DNA of 64,000 nt from Xiphydria camelus (Eukaryota; Arthropoda; Insecta; Hymenoptera; Xiphydriidae), in contig OY783198.1 of NCBI GenBank assembly GCA_963678675.1, positions 22,616,684-22,680,683 of the forward strand. Reading direction: 5' to 3'. Position numbers and translations under genes: made by a program. The notes beneath the pieces are model-generated. The model worked only from the letters and a program-made list of their open reading frames with translations. It ran no database searches and was not told where the DNA came from. Shown here piece after piece: positions 23,726-36,982 of the stretch (positions are counted from its first letter, which is position 1; each line of letters opens with the position of its first letter).

Positions 23726-26700
23726 CTCCATCGCGACTTTCCGCGGCGCGAAAGGAGAGTCACGGCTTCTGGATGCATGAGGTCGTTCGAATCGCTCCTC
23801 GGATAAAGGTTAATGACCTTATTCGCGACCCGTGCTCGGCCCGTGCCGATGCTTTGGAGTGGGGGGAATCCCGGCTGCCGAAGCGTTAGAGCGGGGTGGG
23901 GTGGGAAGAGGTTTATTACCGAGAACGTCCATCGCGCGGGTTATGACTCGGCGTTATGGGATTTCGCTATTCGTAAAATAATACGCCACTCGGCAAGGTT
24001 ACACTTCGTGTCGCAGTTTCAACCTACTAAAGAGAGCGCTCCGAAATGTCCTTCTCTCGCGGCGTAGCTCTTGCACCAGCGGTTGACGCTTTGTTGACAC
24101 TTTGAGATCCGTCCGGAGTGCTTCGACTGATAAGCGATGATTTTCAGCGAGCTTCCCGCGTAGGATAAACCGCCTATCGACCTCTCTTTCACGTTTTCCA
24201 GCGTTAATCCTTCCTTTATCACCCGCATACGTGCGTGTCGATCCGCGGTTACATCCATTTACGAGCGTATTTACTAGACCATTTACGGTACCCATCTGTC
24301 GCTCATTGGGGGGGAAGGGGGGGGGGGAATGTGTATTCATATTTCCTCCCCGCATTTTTAGGTAGCCTGAGCAAATTACCGATGAATTTTCGGCGAGCGA
24401 GTCTATCGACATTACGTCGATAAGATTGTACGGTTCCGTCTTTTGTTAGATTCGTAAAGCTCACGTACAAACTACCAATTTTCCAATAACGACTCATCGC
24501 TTCCAAGTACTTCCATACTTTAACAGTGTTTGGGGGGTCCGCAGTTAGACTCTAGGTAATAATCGCGTAGGTATAAATTGGGGAATTTTACGGTGATTAT
24601 AGTTAAGCTGCATTTTCCGTAAAGTAGATAAGACCCTCGATGAGGTCACTGCTAGTCTACCGATATTATTGCCGCACCGATATGCTGATATTGCAACGAT
24701 AATAATTTCGCATCCACGGAGGACGTTCTCGATGACGCTCTGGAAAATGCCACTCCAGTTTTTCACGTCCCTCTTCATTGCACGCGTCAACGCGGATTTC
24801 GGAACGCCGCTCCGACGGATCCGAAGAGCACGCGGGTACCTACTCCAGAAACCCGTGGTCATTGCTTCTCTCACCGCACCGCGGCTCTACGCGACGACGT
24901 AGGCATACCGCGCGCTCGGAGAGCGAGGGCAGAGTTCGGACGGTGACGAAATGGGAGGCCTGAGGGGAAGTGGCAATTAGAAAGACGACCGTGTCGCAAC
25001 GAAGAGACCTCGACGACGCGGCTGCACACTTCGCCGCTTTGGACAGCTTTTCGCGTTGGGAGAGAGGATCGCTCGCCCTGCGGGTGGTCATCTAATATAC
25101 TTGTATATCGGATTAAATTCGTGGCTCCACAAGGAGAGAGGTGTTTTTACGCTCGTAGCTCATCTCTGCAAAGTTTACAGCGGCGGTGGCTGGTACGAAG
25201 ATGAATTCGAAGGGATGCGGCCCGGGTTGTATTGTCACGGCCTCTGCGGAAGCTTTCAGTCTGAGTCTGCAAAGAGCCCCTCGAAATGAGAGAACCACGA
25301 CTGTGTAGCGTTAAAAGCGTCGCTCGTATCGTCGATAATTCGGTTTTTAAGCAATTCTTCAAATCGCAAATTCGAAAAATGTGGGCAAAATTATCGACCT
25401 CGTGTTTTTCCGTTTTTCATTTTCGGCCTCATCTGAGCTAAAAAACGACATTTTGAAATGCAGCTACGTCATCGTGCTGTGAGTCTATCTCTCGCACTCG
25501 CAACTCAGCATAGGTGCGTCTTTCTGGTGTTTCGATGACATCACGATGTCGCAGAGAGAAACGCATTTATATATAATTCAGGGAATAATAATTTTTTCGA
25601 ATATTTTCCTTTTCGTGCGATATCGAATGTGTGTGCAGATTACAAATTGAATTTAAATATTTGAATATCTTTTTATTAAAGACCAAACTCAATCGGATTC
25701 GAAACCGATTATCTTCCACTTTGGATTTCTTTCTTATCGTAAGACCCCGCCGAAAAAGAATTCTTCTACAAAACGTCCCAGCGAATGCCGCCGTCGCACG
25801 TGCAGCCCGGAGACATGCCCGTGCGCTGCACGTCTTGTTTGCCCACCGCTGTCCTGACCGCGTGACGTCGCATAAATCTATAAATATCTCATTTTATGCG
25901 GCGTGTCCCGCTCGCTTCTCCGCCGCACGGGGCACTTCGCCTTTTGTTTAATTCAGACAGTTCCTCGGTTCTCGATTCCCCGCGGGAACCGGAAAATCTC
26001 GTTGGCATAAATATTTCGGCCACGCTCGTTGAATTCCGAGGAGAGGACGACAGCGGCTTTCGATTCGCTCGCGCGCGTTCTCCGACGCGTTACGTTACGT
26101 GTTCGCTACAATGTATCCATCCGTCTTACCCGCCAACTTGACCAGCGTTTATCTCTTTCCGACGGTGATGGCGGCAGCACGGTCGGGTGTATCTGTATAG
26201 CCAACGTTAAATAGCGAGTTGTGGGTGTGCGGATATCTGTATGGATATCTGTACGTATACATCTACGTACAGGCGCGTGGCAATCGGAGAAAGTCCGCGT
26301 CGAACGGCTGCAGAAGTTAAGACGCGACGGGGCTCCTTCTCCCGTTTTCCCTGTCGGAGGTTAACCGCCCCGTGATTTTCTCGCGTACGCGAGTCGCTAC
26401 AGCCGTGTAGCGACCTACTACTATACGTACTACTCGGGCTAACCACTCGGCGTGGCGCTACGGACGTTAATAATCGAGAGAGTCGGGGCGAGGGGACGTG
26501 GGGAAATGAAATAGATCGCAGCGACGTCGTGCCTCTCTCGTGACGACCATGTCGCGTGTGGCTCTTCGGAACGTTTCACGATAAGCCGCAGTGTGGGGAT
26601 GAATCGCTTCGTTATTGAATTCGAGAATTTTCAAAGGGACGTGTTTCTATTTAAAATTGCATACCAAATAATTGACATCTATTCGATTTTGTTTTCCAAT

Positions 26701-27632
26701 ATACGATTGTCCTCGACGCGCGAATAAAACAAAACTGTGATCAGTCGATCTTCAATCCCTCGCGCCAACGGCAATGATCTTTCCCTCTCGTCGCCGCGCG
26801 TAATTACGAAACCGAGCGCAATTTCTCCGCAATCGAACGTCGTTATTTCTTCCGAGAGCAGAAGCTATTACTTATAACACACACGCGCGAGGAACGCTCC
26901 ACTCGCTCGGAGCATCCGAGAAGCGATTGAACTTCGTAAAGCGCTCTCTGATCTCAGAAGAAGCCGGCTGAGAGTAGCTCTATATCTACGTCGATATCGG
27001 ATCGCGCAAGTCGAGTGCTCCGCATACATATATCGCGCAGCGTCTCTGATCGCTTTCTAATATATTCGACGTATCCTATCTCCCGCGCACACACATACGT
27101 ACCTACGCGTTGCACTCGCGCGTAAAGCATCTCGAGTACCACACGTCCAAACTCACGCCCACGTCGGCGCTGCAACGACGCGCGCTCCTCGAACGGAATT
27201 GAGATACGTTCGCGGCGGCCGCGCAAAGTGAGCGGTCGTCGAGCGAGGCTCGCCGGTCCGGACGTGGTGCCGCCTCGACTCCTACGCGCCGCGCGTACCT
27301 CAGCACATCCTACACGGGCGGACAACGATCCTGCGGCCGGTGCGATTTCTCATCGCGACAGCGCGCAAAACGAACTCCGACGGATTTATCATTCAGCGAC
27401 GTTCGGAGCGTGCCCGCGAGATGATCGCATACGCCCACGTGCGCGCGCTATTAGCGCGGCTAATTAGGGTCTCGCTCATTATCGCGAGACACAGTGTGGC
27501 GCGTATACTCTCGGCGTGCGCGTTCCATTCGTCCCGTAATTACAGGCACGAAGCCCGTACCGGAGAAAAACACATCGATTCTGGTCGCGCGCGCGTCGTT
27601 CTCTCTCGCTGACGCGTTTGATCCTACAGACT

Positions 27633-27989
27633 GGGAGAAAAAATTGCTGATGCCTGAAGGAATGTTTTCTTTGATCAAAAAACCATGAGATGATTCCAGG
27701 CTCAAGCCGTGGCTTTTATTTCTTCGTCTGAGAAAATATTTGGCAGGCTTGAGTGATGTTTTTTTTTGTACAGGAAGATTTTCTCGTACCAACGAAGGTT
27801 TTCTCGAATCAAGAATATATATTCTTTCGACGAAGAATCTTCTATTCTTAAAAATTTTTAAGATCACATGCTCCTTTGTCGAAGACATATTTTCCGACCT
27901 AGAGAATCTACATATATTCTGAAAAATTTGTAAGATCGCATGCTCTTAGTTGAAGAAATAATTACTCGAGACCGGCAATTATTTCTCTC
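27633..27989 (-). mobile_element. MITE family A, copy 1, with internal duplication
   Basis: The ends are GGGAGAAAAAATTGCTG and, reversed, GAGAGAAATAATTGCCG. Read on the minus strand it aligns through its length with the copies at 30852-31130 and 57364-57622 (shared segments such as CTTCGTCGAAA and TTTTTGATCAAAGA). It is longer than the other copies because a roughly 72 bp unit is duplicated in tandem: on the + strand the units start near 27844 and 27916, each with AAAATTTNTAAGATCRCATG. Non-autonomous; no transposase. Confidence 0.8.
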
Positions 27990-30851
27990 AGTCTACCAAC
28001 CCGGACGCGCCAAGTAGTATTCGCGCGCGCGAAAACGGCGGAGCGAGCGTTCCGCGGGATTTCGAGCCGCTGAGGTCGCAGAGAGGGGTACTTCCGGATT
28101 AGCGCGGATTCGTCTCGCTTCGCGCTTGATCCCGCGAAGCCCGTATTACGGTAATGGGAGGGAATTCTATACCGTACTACGGTCGAAGAGATCCACCCGC
28201 TGAGGATTCCATCCGCTACGCCGTGTCCGAGTAGATCGTTTCCCTTCGTCCGCAGTCATCCTCTGTACACGAATCCAGTCATTCGTCCATATCGGACCGC
28301 TCGCCCGCGAGTCGCGCGCTCTGCCGAATCACGCGGAGTCACGGAAATTAATCGGTTACAAGGACGCGTTGGCAGTCGATCGAATCGGTCGCGCGAAAGT
28401 GTAACGTCGTGGTGCCTGGATCGCGTGTACGTACACTCGTACACAGTTGCACGGCGCGACGGCCGTGACGCGTTCTGGAGTAGACTGGTAACCCGCGGGG
28501 AGGTATCGCGTATCGCGAACGCGTGGAACCGGAAACGTCAAGGTTCCCTCCCGAAGAGCTTCGCGCCGCGCGCGCGATCCTTCCGCGGAGGCATCGAATT
28601 TGTAGCGTGAGATCGCACGTTTGATCACGTGTGCGCACGCAGGTGCGTATACGGTGGCGCGCGACAGGTGCTTGCGCTAACCCAAATCCACGATTCGGTT
28701 TCACTCGCGCGCGCGCGCGCGCCGCTCTACTCTCGTCCTCGTTTTCCTCTCGCGCGATACGAGGAGAGAATGAAAAGACTAGAAATTCCACGATTATCTC
28801 GATCTCCGCGGAGGTTGAACGAAAACTCCTCGCCTCTACTCGCCGGGCCGCCAAGGTTAATCTCCCGATCGTTATCCGGCGACGCGAAAAGGGAGAAAAA
28901 GAACGCGGAGCCGAGCGACAAGCGCGTAATTACCGTGGTAACAGGACGTACGCAACGCGCGCGGACCGAACGGTCGTGAAGAAACGCGCGCGCGCGCTAC
29001 GCACTGTATTCGCCCGTTACGACGTATTTCTCGATCATTAATGTTGCTGTACACGGAGAAAAATGGAGCTCAATTTATAAGAAGTTGTACTTGAATATTT
29101 GAGTTAAAAATACTACCTAGTATGTATATTGTTGAGCTGAAACAGATTGATAATTTGGTAAAACTTATTATATTAGTAGTGAGAAATGACGATTTCAATG
29201 TTATTATATAATATTATCTTAAACACTATATATAGCACATTTTAAATTATTCGCATAGTGAAGTTTATTTTATCTCGATTTTTCCTACTTTTTTATAGCA
29301 ATATTTGATGCGCAATGAATACTAAGGAACACTTTGAACTTTTAACTACAGCAGTGTAACTTTTACTTAGAACTGAGTCCCGTTTTTGTTCGTGTAGATA
29401 CCGTAGGGTTCGATCGAAGTAGAGCTTTGGATAAATTTTATTAAAAATCATCGAGTGGTTGGATTTCAATATATCGGGGATTTTTATTCGATTATCGGGT
29501 CGTGGTGACGAGGTATAAGCGTGCCGAGAAATCGAAAAGTAGGAAGTAAATCCTCCGAGGAGCAACGAGAGGGAAGATACATCGGTGGGTAAAGTACCGC
29601 TGCACTGATCCGACCTTTACCGGATTACGCGGTCCGGGTTCTACGCTGCCCCGACCTCCTTTCCCCCTTCATCCTCACGACGTTCTCCTGCGAGGCGGAA
29701 ACTCACCCCCGCTCCCCGCGGAGGTGGGTCCAGGGATGAGAACGTCGAACAGGAGCGACGCTCCTCTCCTGTCCGCACCGAGACGCGTGCGGAGAAAAAG
29801 AGAAACGAGACGAGCCGCGCGTTACAGTTCACGGCTACTTGGTTTTCCAGCGTTTACCCATCCGGCCCTCTTTCGCCCTCTTCGAACGGACGAGCGAGCG
29901 GAGTAGTTGTTCGCGGTTAGAAAGCGATCTTGTCGTTTCATCCTCGAGATTTCCCCACGTGTCGATCCTTTTCTCTCTTCTCCTTCGTCTCTTTCCCCGT
30001 GGCTGCGATCGCGCGGATCGAGTGTCCCTCCGCGAAGGCCCGGGCGACGTTTGCATTTTTTTTTTTTCATCAAGTTGACCCCTGTTCTTCCGCGTACACG
30101 GGTATTGCAGGGGTCTACTCTGTATAAAACGTAAGGTGGAAAAGGCTGCGCTTTGCGATATATTAAACGGCGAGTAATTTATTCGTGAAAATTTGCTCGG
30201 TCGCTCCAGGGTACAATTTTTGTACCCAGTGCGTACGTTCAGCGCAGACGTACTCTGGACCATCGCCGTGTATTACGAAAGGCTCGACGCGAACGATACA
30301 GCACGGTTAGGTTTAACACATACGCGAGATCTCCGTACAAACGCGATGCGCACTGGCCCGCGCAACCACGCTCTGCTTGCTCCCAACAACGCGACTCATT
30401 ACCGTCGTTTCCCCCTCCCTCTCTGCGCCCCTCGATTCATCGCCCCCTCCGCACTATCTTCCGCCCCTCGGTGATCACGCGAGCTGCATTATACACGCGC
30501 GCGGTGCCGTTTGCACGTTTAATCGGGTAACGCGAAGCGATCCCACTCCCCTCACCCCTCGATACGGAAGGAGGAGATGAAACTGCGCGAGAGACGCCAG
30601 ATGGGTTAATTTAAGCGCGATGAGGCGGGCGGAGTTGATTGAAAACCAGACGAGAAAAGAGTCGGACAAAACCGAACGCGAGTGGAGTTCGATGGAATTA
30701 TTCGATGGGGGTGCGTAGCAGAAAGGGGAGAGGAGGGGGGCGGTTTTACTCGAGAGCGAACCTGGGGCGAAGTTTAAAACTAAAAATGTATAGCATGAAT
30801 CGTGGACAAATTGCAGCACAGTCTGCGCATACTGTGTGACAGTCGCACACC

Positions 30852-31130
30852 GAGAGAAATAATTGCCAGTCTCAAAAAAGTACTACTTCAATCAAGGACG
30901 TATGATCTTATAATACAAATTTTGAAGAATACAGATTCTTCGTCGAAAAATATATATTTTGGATTCAAGAATACCTTTGTTGAGATAAGATATTCCTTCC
31001 GCGCGAAAGAAACAATTACTCGAGCCTGTCAAATATTGCCTTACACGAAGAAATCCACGACTTGATCCTGGAATTATGACATGTTTTTGATTGAAGAGAA
31101 TATTTGTTGGCACCAGCAATTATTTCTCTC
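30852..31130 (+). mobile_element. MITE family A, copy 2 (complete)
   Basis: A 279 bp element with terminal inverted repeats GAGAGAAATAATTGCCAG and, reversed, GAGAGAAATAATTGCTGG. It lacks the internal 72 bp duplication of copy 1 and looks like the basic form. No clear target duplication could be assigned, so the superfamily stays open. Confidence 0.8.
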
Positions 31131-33000
31131 CATGCAGGGCAATGTTAAAATTACAACAGAAAAATGTCAAATTTACCAGCAAATGTAAAATGAATCGCAG
31201 AGTCGGATATAGTTTATATATCGAGTACCTAATTAATTTTATACAGTGTTTAGTAGCATTTGCAAGAATATATTTAAAATCTTTACTTTGTGAATCCAAA
31301 ACATCAGTATTTTTTTACCGTATATTTGAGTCAGCACGATCAACGCGCTTTTGTCATGGTAAAAATGAAGCGATCAATATTTATCAAGATTTTAGTGATT
31401 TCCCCTTGAGTGACTTGAGCGAACTACTTAGGGGGAAATTCGAACGCAACGACGAGACGAGACTCGGAGACCGAGACCACGGACGTATACCTGTACGTCG
31501 GTGTACACAAGGGACAGGATATAGCTACTTCTCGAAGGATCGAGAAAAGGAGCCTTGGAATCCGACACCACCCACATCGCCCTCTCTGCCGTGTACGCTG
31601 TACGCGGCGCACGGTTCTCACGCCCCTTGTGGGAAAACCGCGAAGGGGTTTCTCCTTTCCACCGCGCTCGCTCGGTCTGCGACCCTCTGGAAATATATTC
31701 CGGCGGTGGAATTCGAGACGTGCGTGCGACGTGGAAGAGAAAAAGTGAGGGAAACTGACGACGATTGACGGAAATATTTGAAATTTGCGAATAAAAGTTG
31801 TGGAATAACGAGAGACGAATTTGTTTATCGATAGAATTATTACGACGACAATATTTGCTCTATATCCACTGAACAATTTTCCGGTGCGGCGAAGAGACAG
31901 CGAGTTCTCGTTCGACGATCGCGAAGATCGTCCTTCGGGCGCGCGACAATATCTTATTGCCGCGCTTCTCGAGGCTGGGTGTTCCAGTCCGCGACGTGGT
32001 TTCGCGGCTCGCCGCGAATCCAATCCACGGATCGGTTTTCAGTAGTAGGTACGCGCGCGCCTGTCGGCTGGGTGCGCGCGGACACGGACCGTCTTTTGCG
32101 CAATCAAAACAAACTTTCGTAAGTGACTTCGAAGGCTTGAGCAACAGCCTCGGCTCGACGGTCGTTGCTTTGCCGACGGTTACTTCGAAATTTCTTCTCG
32201 AGCTATAGCAATCCCTCTCCTCGAAATAGAAGACCGTCGAGAAGGACGCGACGCGTGCAGCGAGCGGCGCGTCCGGAAATCCAGGAATCGCGCCGACCAT
32301 TTTTGGAACTCGTAAGCCGCGGTCGAAATTTGGCTACGGGGAGAACATCGTTCGCCTCTTTCCGAGGAGATAAGCGCCCGACTAACGCGCGTCGATAAGG
32401 AGATAGATCCCTCTAATTAGCCAGACGCGAAGCGCTGGAATTTCGATTTCCTTCTCTGGATTACCGGGGCGGACGCGCAGCCCCTGTCCCGTGCCTATCG
32501 CCAGAGAGAGTAAAAAGGAGGCTGAAAAACTAGAAGCCAGCATTCCACACTCAAGTTTACGTCGTTGAATTTACGGTCGTATTTTTTTTTATAGCGTATG
32601 TATCTCCGTAGATTATTATAACCAGTACATCGTCCAGTTTATGTACAAACTTTATTTCAACAGTCGCGTTCCCCGCGATCATGCGCGTCCCACGCGATTC
32701 GACCGAATTTCACGTTTCGATCGCGCGACGTAGGAACGAGTTTTTTCTAGCGGCGGCGGCGGCTCAATTTATTAGAGACGCGTATAGATATACGCACGCT
32801 CGTGAAACTTTGGCGCCTTATTATGGCATCGCTCGTTCCACACGATTCTCTGGCCAAATATAGCGGTCCTTAACGGCGGAGACGCGCGATGCTTTATGAA
32901 TAGTTTATCGCGACGACGTCGAGATTTCTCTAGCGTCTGATCCGTGAAATAGTGCCAAATAAAAGTTCTGCGCGCATACGATACTCCGCGCACCGTCTTA

Positions 33001-33253
33001 CACTCAGGGAAAAGGTCTGGCGGAATACGAATCTGACAGAAACATTTATTTCACATAAATAGGAATTTATTCGAGTTGAGCAAAAGTCTATTTGAATGAA
33101 ATAAATGTTTTGCGTATCTTTTTAATCGAGTACGAAGCTAATAGAACATCTATCTAATTCAAATAGACTCATGTTCGATGTGAATAAATTCCTATTCATC
33201 TCAAATAAATTTTTCTATTAGGTTCGTATTCAATTAGACCTTTTTCCTGAGTG
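33001..33253. mobile_element. Palindromic MITE, family B, intact copy
   Basis: A 253 bp element starting CACTCAGGGAAAAGGTCT and ending in the reverse complement of CACTCAGGAAAAAGGTCT. The two halves are inverted copies of each other over about 110 bp each (both carry GAATACGAA, AATAGGAATTTATTC and GTCTATTTGAAT). The second copy at 45276-46338 has been split by an LTR. No open frame of note. Confidence 0.85.
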
Positions 33254-34637
33254 CAATATACATAATATGCACCGCATTTTGCATCTCCGTATATTACGTC
33301 AAATTTTAGACATAGGCATATTTTAAGGGTATATACACGCTGAAATGTTTAAGCAGAAAGTAGCCTTCGTTACGGAATCTATTTTTTTATTGCCGTGCGT
33401 AACGATGAAACACACGTGGAATCGCCTTTTCGAGCAGATAACAACAATAACGACGACGCGTCGTGCGAAGATCCGACGGAGACGAGGAATCCCGGGCCGA
33501 GTACGTTATTATCCGGTATCTCGGCTCGATCCGCGCTCCACGAAGGCCGGTTACCGCGTATATGTATACGAGTCGAGTTTCTGGGAGGAAAATGAAATTT
33601 TTCCGTGGCGCAGGGCTCCCGGAAATGCCTGTGTACTGCGGTCGAGGAAGGGCGGTGAAATGAAAGAAAGGACGAAGAACTGTAGAATGTACGCAAGGGT
33701 GGAAGGGGAGGGAAAAAATTAACGCAGGGTACGGGGGAGGCGTCCCAGGAAACGTACGGTCCAATTAGGCCGAAAGGCGAGGAACGGGCCTTGTATAGCT
33801 TGACCGTCGTTAACGATAACGCCACGTGACGATTTCCCTCCCTTCCTCTCGGGGTGCTCTGACGAATTGCGGGGAGCGTGGAAGTCTCCCTATATAATCC
33901 TCCCTCTCGATAAAAATTTTCCCCGATTACCTCTCCACGGTTTACGCCATTGCTTTTTCGCGTGGAGCAAAAGCCACAGAATCGCGCGTCAAATTTCTCA
34001 GGTGGAAACCGGACTTCTCGCTCGTAACACCGATAGATAATCGTGTCTCTCTATCGGGAGCTCGCGGCGCCTCGTCGTCATTTCCATAAATTTAGAAGCG
34101 CGCGCGCGTGCGTCCCTCCAGCCCGATCGTTAGGTCGTGGAACAAGGGTTAGGCTGTGTATAGGAGGAAGCCCGTTCGAGGCTCTTATTACCGGAGTAAG
34201 ATTACCGCGTTCAGGGACGCGTTGCGCAAGAGGGACGCCGAACGAAACCGTGGAGCGATCGGGGCAGCCCCCTCGCGTATACACGTCGTGGAACGGAACG
34301 CGCGGCGACTTTATTTGGAAATTCTACGTCGGCCGCGACCTTCCGCCGTGCCACGGTTTCTTCTCGCCACAAGAGAGTACGTGAAACGCAAGACACCGAG
34401 GAGCGAGGTACAGAGGGAGGTGACAGGGTTGGGCGGTAAACGGAAGACCGTGAACCCGCGCGTCCTCCCTGCCTACTTTCTAATTCCTCTCTTCCAACTG
34501 GACTCTTTTTCTTTCCCTCTGGCGCGTTGCGCTCCCCGTTGTCGTCACGTGACGTTCGAAGCATCGGCTGCCTTTGTGGCAAAAAATAACGCGACGATTC
34601 GAACTGTATTCGCGATATTGATGTTTATCGATTACAC

Positions 34638-34899
34638 ACAGAGAAAAAGAATTAATTGGATCTACTTAAAATTACTCACGAGGTCGCAAGTAATTGTCTA
34701 TTTACACATCGATTAGATATTTTCTTCATATTAATCAGATATCTCTCCCTCACAATCATATGGAATACATAGTATGTGATTGCAAGGAAGAAATATCTAA
34801 TTAATATGAGAAAAGGTCTAATTGATGTAAATAACTAATTAATATACTTGCGACTCTGTAAGTAATTGTTAGTAGATCCGACTAATTCTTTTTCTCTGT
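34638..34899. mobile_element. Palindromic MITE, family C, copy 2
   Basis: A 262 bp palindrome starting ACAGAGAAAAAGAATTAATT and ending in the reverse complement of ACAGAGAAAAAGAATTAGTC. It shares the internal segments GGTCGCA(A/G)GTAATT, TTGCAAGGAAGAAATATC and AGTAATTNTTAGTAG with copy 1 at 23470. Confidence 0.8.
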
Positions 34900-36958
34900 A
34901 TATATAATCTCGGAAGAAGCTCCATCAGGTGTACACCATCCGCGAATGCGACATCGACAACCGCGGAGTCCGTATCGCTGATCCGATTAATCCCCCAGTA
35001 ATCTTCGCCCACAATGCAACCGCGTACATATATCCATTGCACCTGCACTGCATCCGACGACAAATTGCCCTCCGGCTGTGCGTTCGAGACAAGCCCCTCG
35101 CGAGCGTGAACGTCACGTAAAATCTCCGCGACGTGCTCGGGGGATGTAAATTCGTCGGAAGGGCAGTGGCACGGAGGAAATCAGTCCATTGATACTGCAT
35201 CATCGTTCGCATGTGTCGATCGCGTATACGTATATAGGGAGCGGAGAAACCGTCGGGAGTCTATCGGCCGGCTGGGCCGCTTCCCGGACATCGCAGTTTG
35301 TTTCCCCCGCGCCGCACCTCGCATCCACATTCCGTCCCGTCTGTGAATCTGTCCTGGCCCTCTTTCCCTCCGCGCTGTATAGTATGGCTGTACGCATACC
35401 GCGCTCTCCGATGTGTTTTCCCTCCCCGCGCGCCCCGTCGTGACGCGCTCTCCTCCGGCGCGTGTTTTTCGAGCGCACGTGAGCATTATATGCGTCGGGA
35501 CGGAGACGCGGCGCCGCTTCATGCTCTCGGCGTTACGCGGAGAGACTCGCTTCGAACGCGCGAAGAAGAGCGCTCTGACGCGTTCCTTCGAGTCGACGCG
35601 CAAGATCAGAAACTTGCAACGTCTTCCTCGAAAGAAATGCGGCATACAAAGTGTGGATGCTCGTGTCATAAAGCTGTACAGTGCGGAGGAGTAAATGTAG
35701 GAAGGGTGATGAAATATCGAACACATTGTATCGTAACTCGGGTGCCGCTAAACAGTTTACTTCGGCGAAGCGACGCGTCGTCGTTTCCGTGTATTTACGT
35801 GGGCTCGAAGTCCATCGACCCTAAAACTGGTTCGCGGCTAGTCGGGAATGACGATCGATAGCTGAGCGCCATCGACCCGTCGACCACCCGGGTGACTACA
35901 CGCTTCGGACGTATCCGTGCATCGCACTCGCGAGAAGCCCGCGTGCGATAAGAATGTTAATCGCGCTCGATACATCGAACGCTACCGGTCTTATTCGATG
36001 AATCTGTAGACGTCGAATCCCTCGGACTCGAGATTCATCTCGGAATTCTTTTCCGCCTTTCTCATCGAGATGAAAACCGTCGAACGGCCTCGCGTACGTA
36101 ACTCCACGCCTCATTGAAAACTCATCATCTCGTTGGTCTACTTAACAGGCAGCGAAATCGCCCGTGAATTATGCTCGGGTTCGACGTCGCCTTCGCTGCT
36201 TTCCATCTCTGAAATATGCAACCTTCGTTACCCTACTGGCACGGAGAGGAGGGGCGAGGAGGTCCTGCCACGCCTCCTTCTTCTCCTCCTCGCTCCCTAC
36301 ATTATGCAAAAACGTGATCGAGCGCGCGTTTATGCAACGCTCTCCGACGAGTCGATCGGCACGCGCGGCGAGAAAGCATCGGAAGCGTTCCCCGCGTAAC
36401 ACACGTAGATCGGATCGCGTGCCGCTGGTTTCGAGAGCGTTCGGATATTCCGCGCAGCATCCGCGCTCCGAGGATTTCTCCGGCTGAATTATACGCGACC
36501 GCGGGACGGGACTCCTTCTCTCGACACGCTTCCGAAATGAGCGGCACGTGCGCGGTGGAAATTCGACCGCGGGTAATCGGAGCACGAATTCGTCGGGTCT
36601 TCCGGGAAGAATCGAGGAGCCGAGTGCGCGCGCGGGGTCGAGAAGAGGACAGACGTGCCTCGTGAATAATTTCATCGCGGAATGTAGCCTCCTTCGTGTC
36701 GTCGTTCCGTACTTGCACATGTACGCCGTCGTCGTCGTCTCCTTTCGGTCGGGTCGGAAATAGGTATGATGGAAATTCGAAAAATTCAACATCCTGCCTA
36801 CGATTCTTCTTTGTCTCTTTATTTATACGTCCGTGCGGTTTGATCTCCGCGTTGAAATTTATTTCCGTGATAAATCGTCTATCGTTCGATCGGAATGGCT
36901 GCGGCGAGAGGAAGTTATTCGAAGAAATTTTATCTCGCGAAAAAGGAAAAATCTTATT

Positions 36959-36982
36959 CTCTCTCTCTCTCTCTCTCTCTTT
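36959..36982. repeat. CT dinucleotide microsatellite
   Basis: A pure CT run in non-coding spacer. A complementary GA run lies at about 37193-37211, so the pair could form a weak inverted repeat. Confidence 0.85.

Noticed and set aside
29049..29340. Possible further MITE starting TACACGGAGAAAAATGG
   Set aside because: The left tip looks right, but I could not find a matching inverted right end in the following 300 bases.
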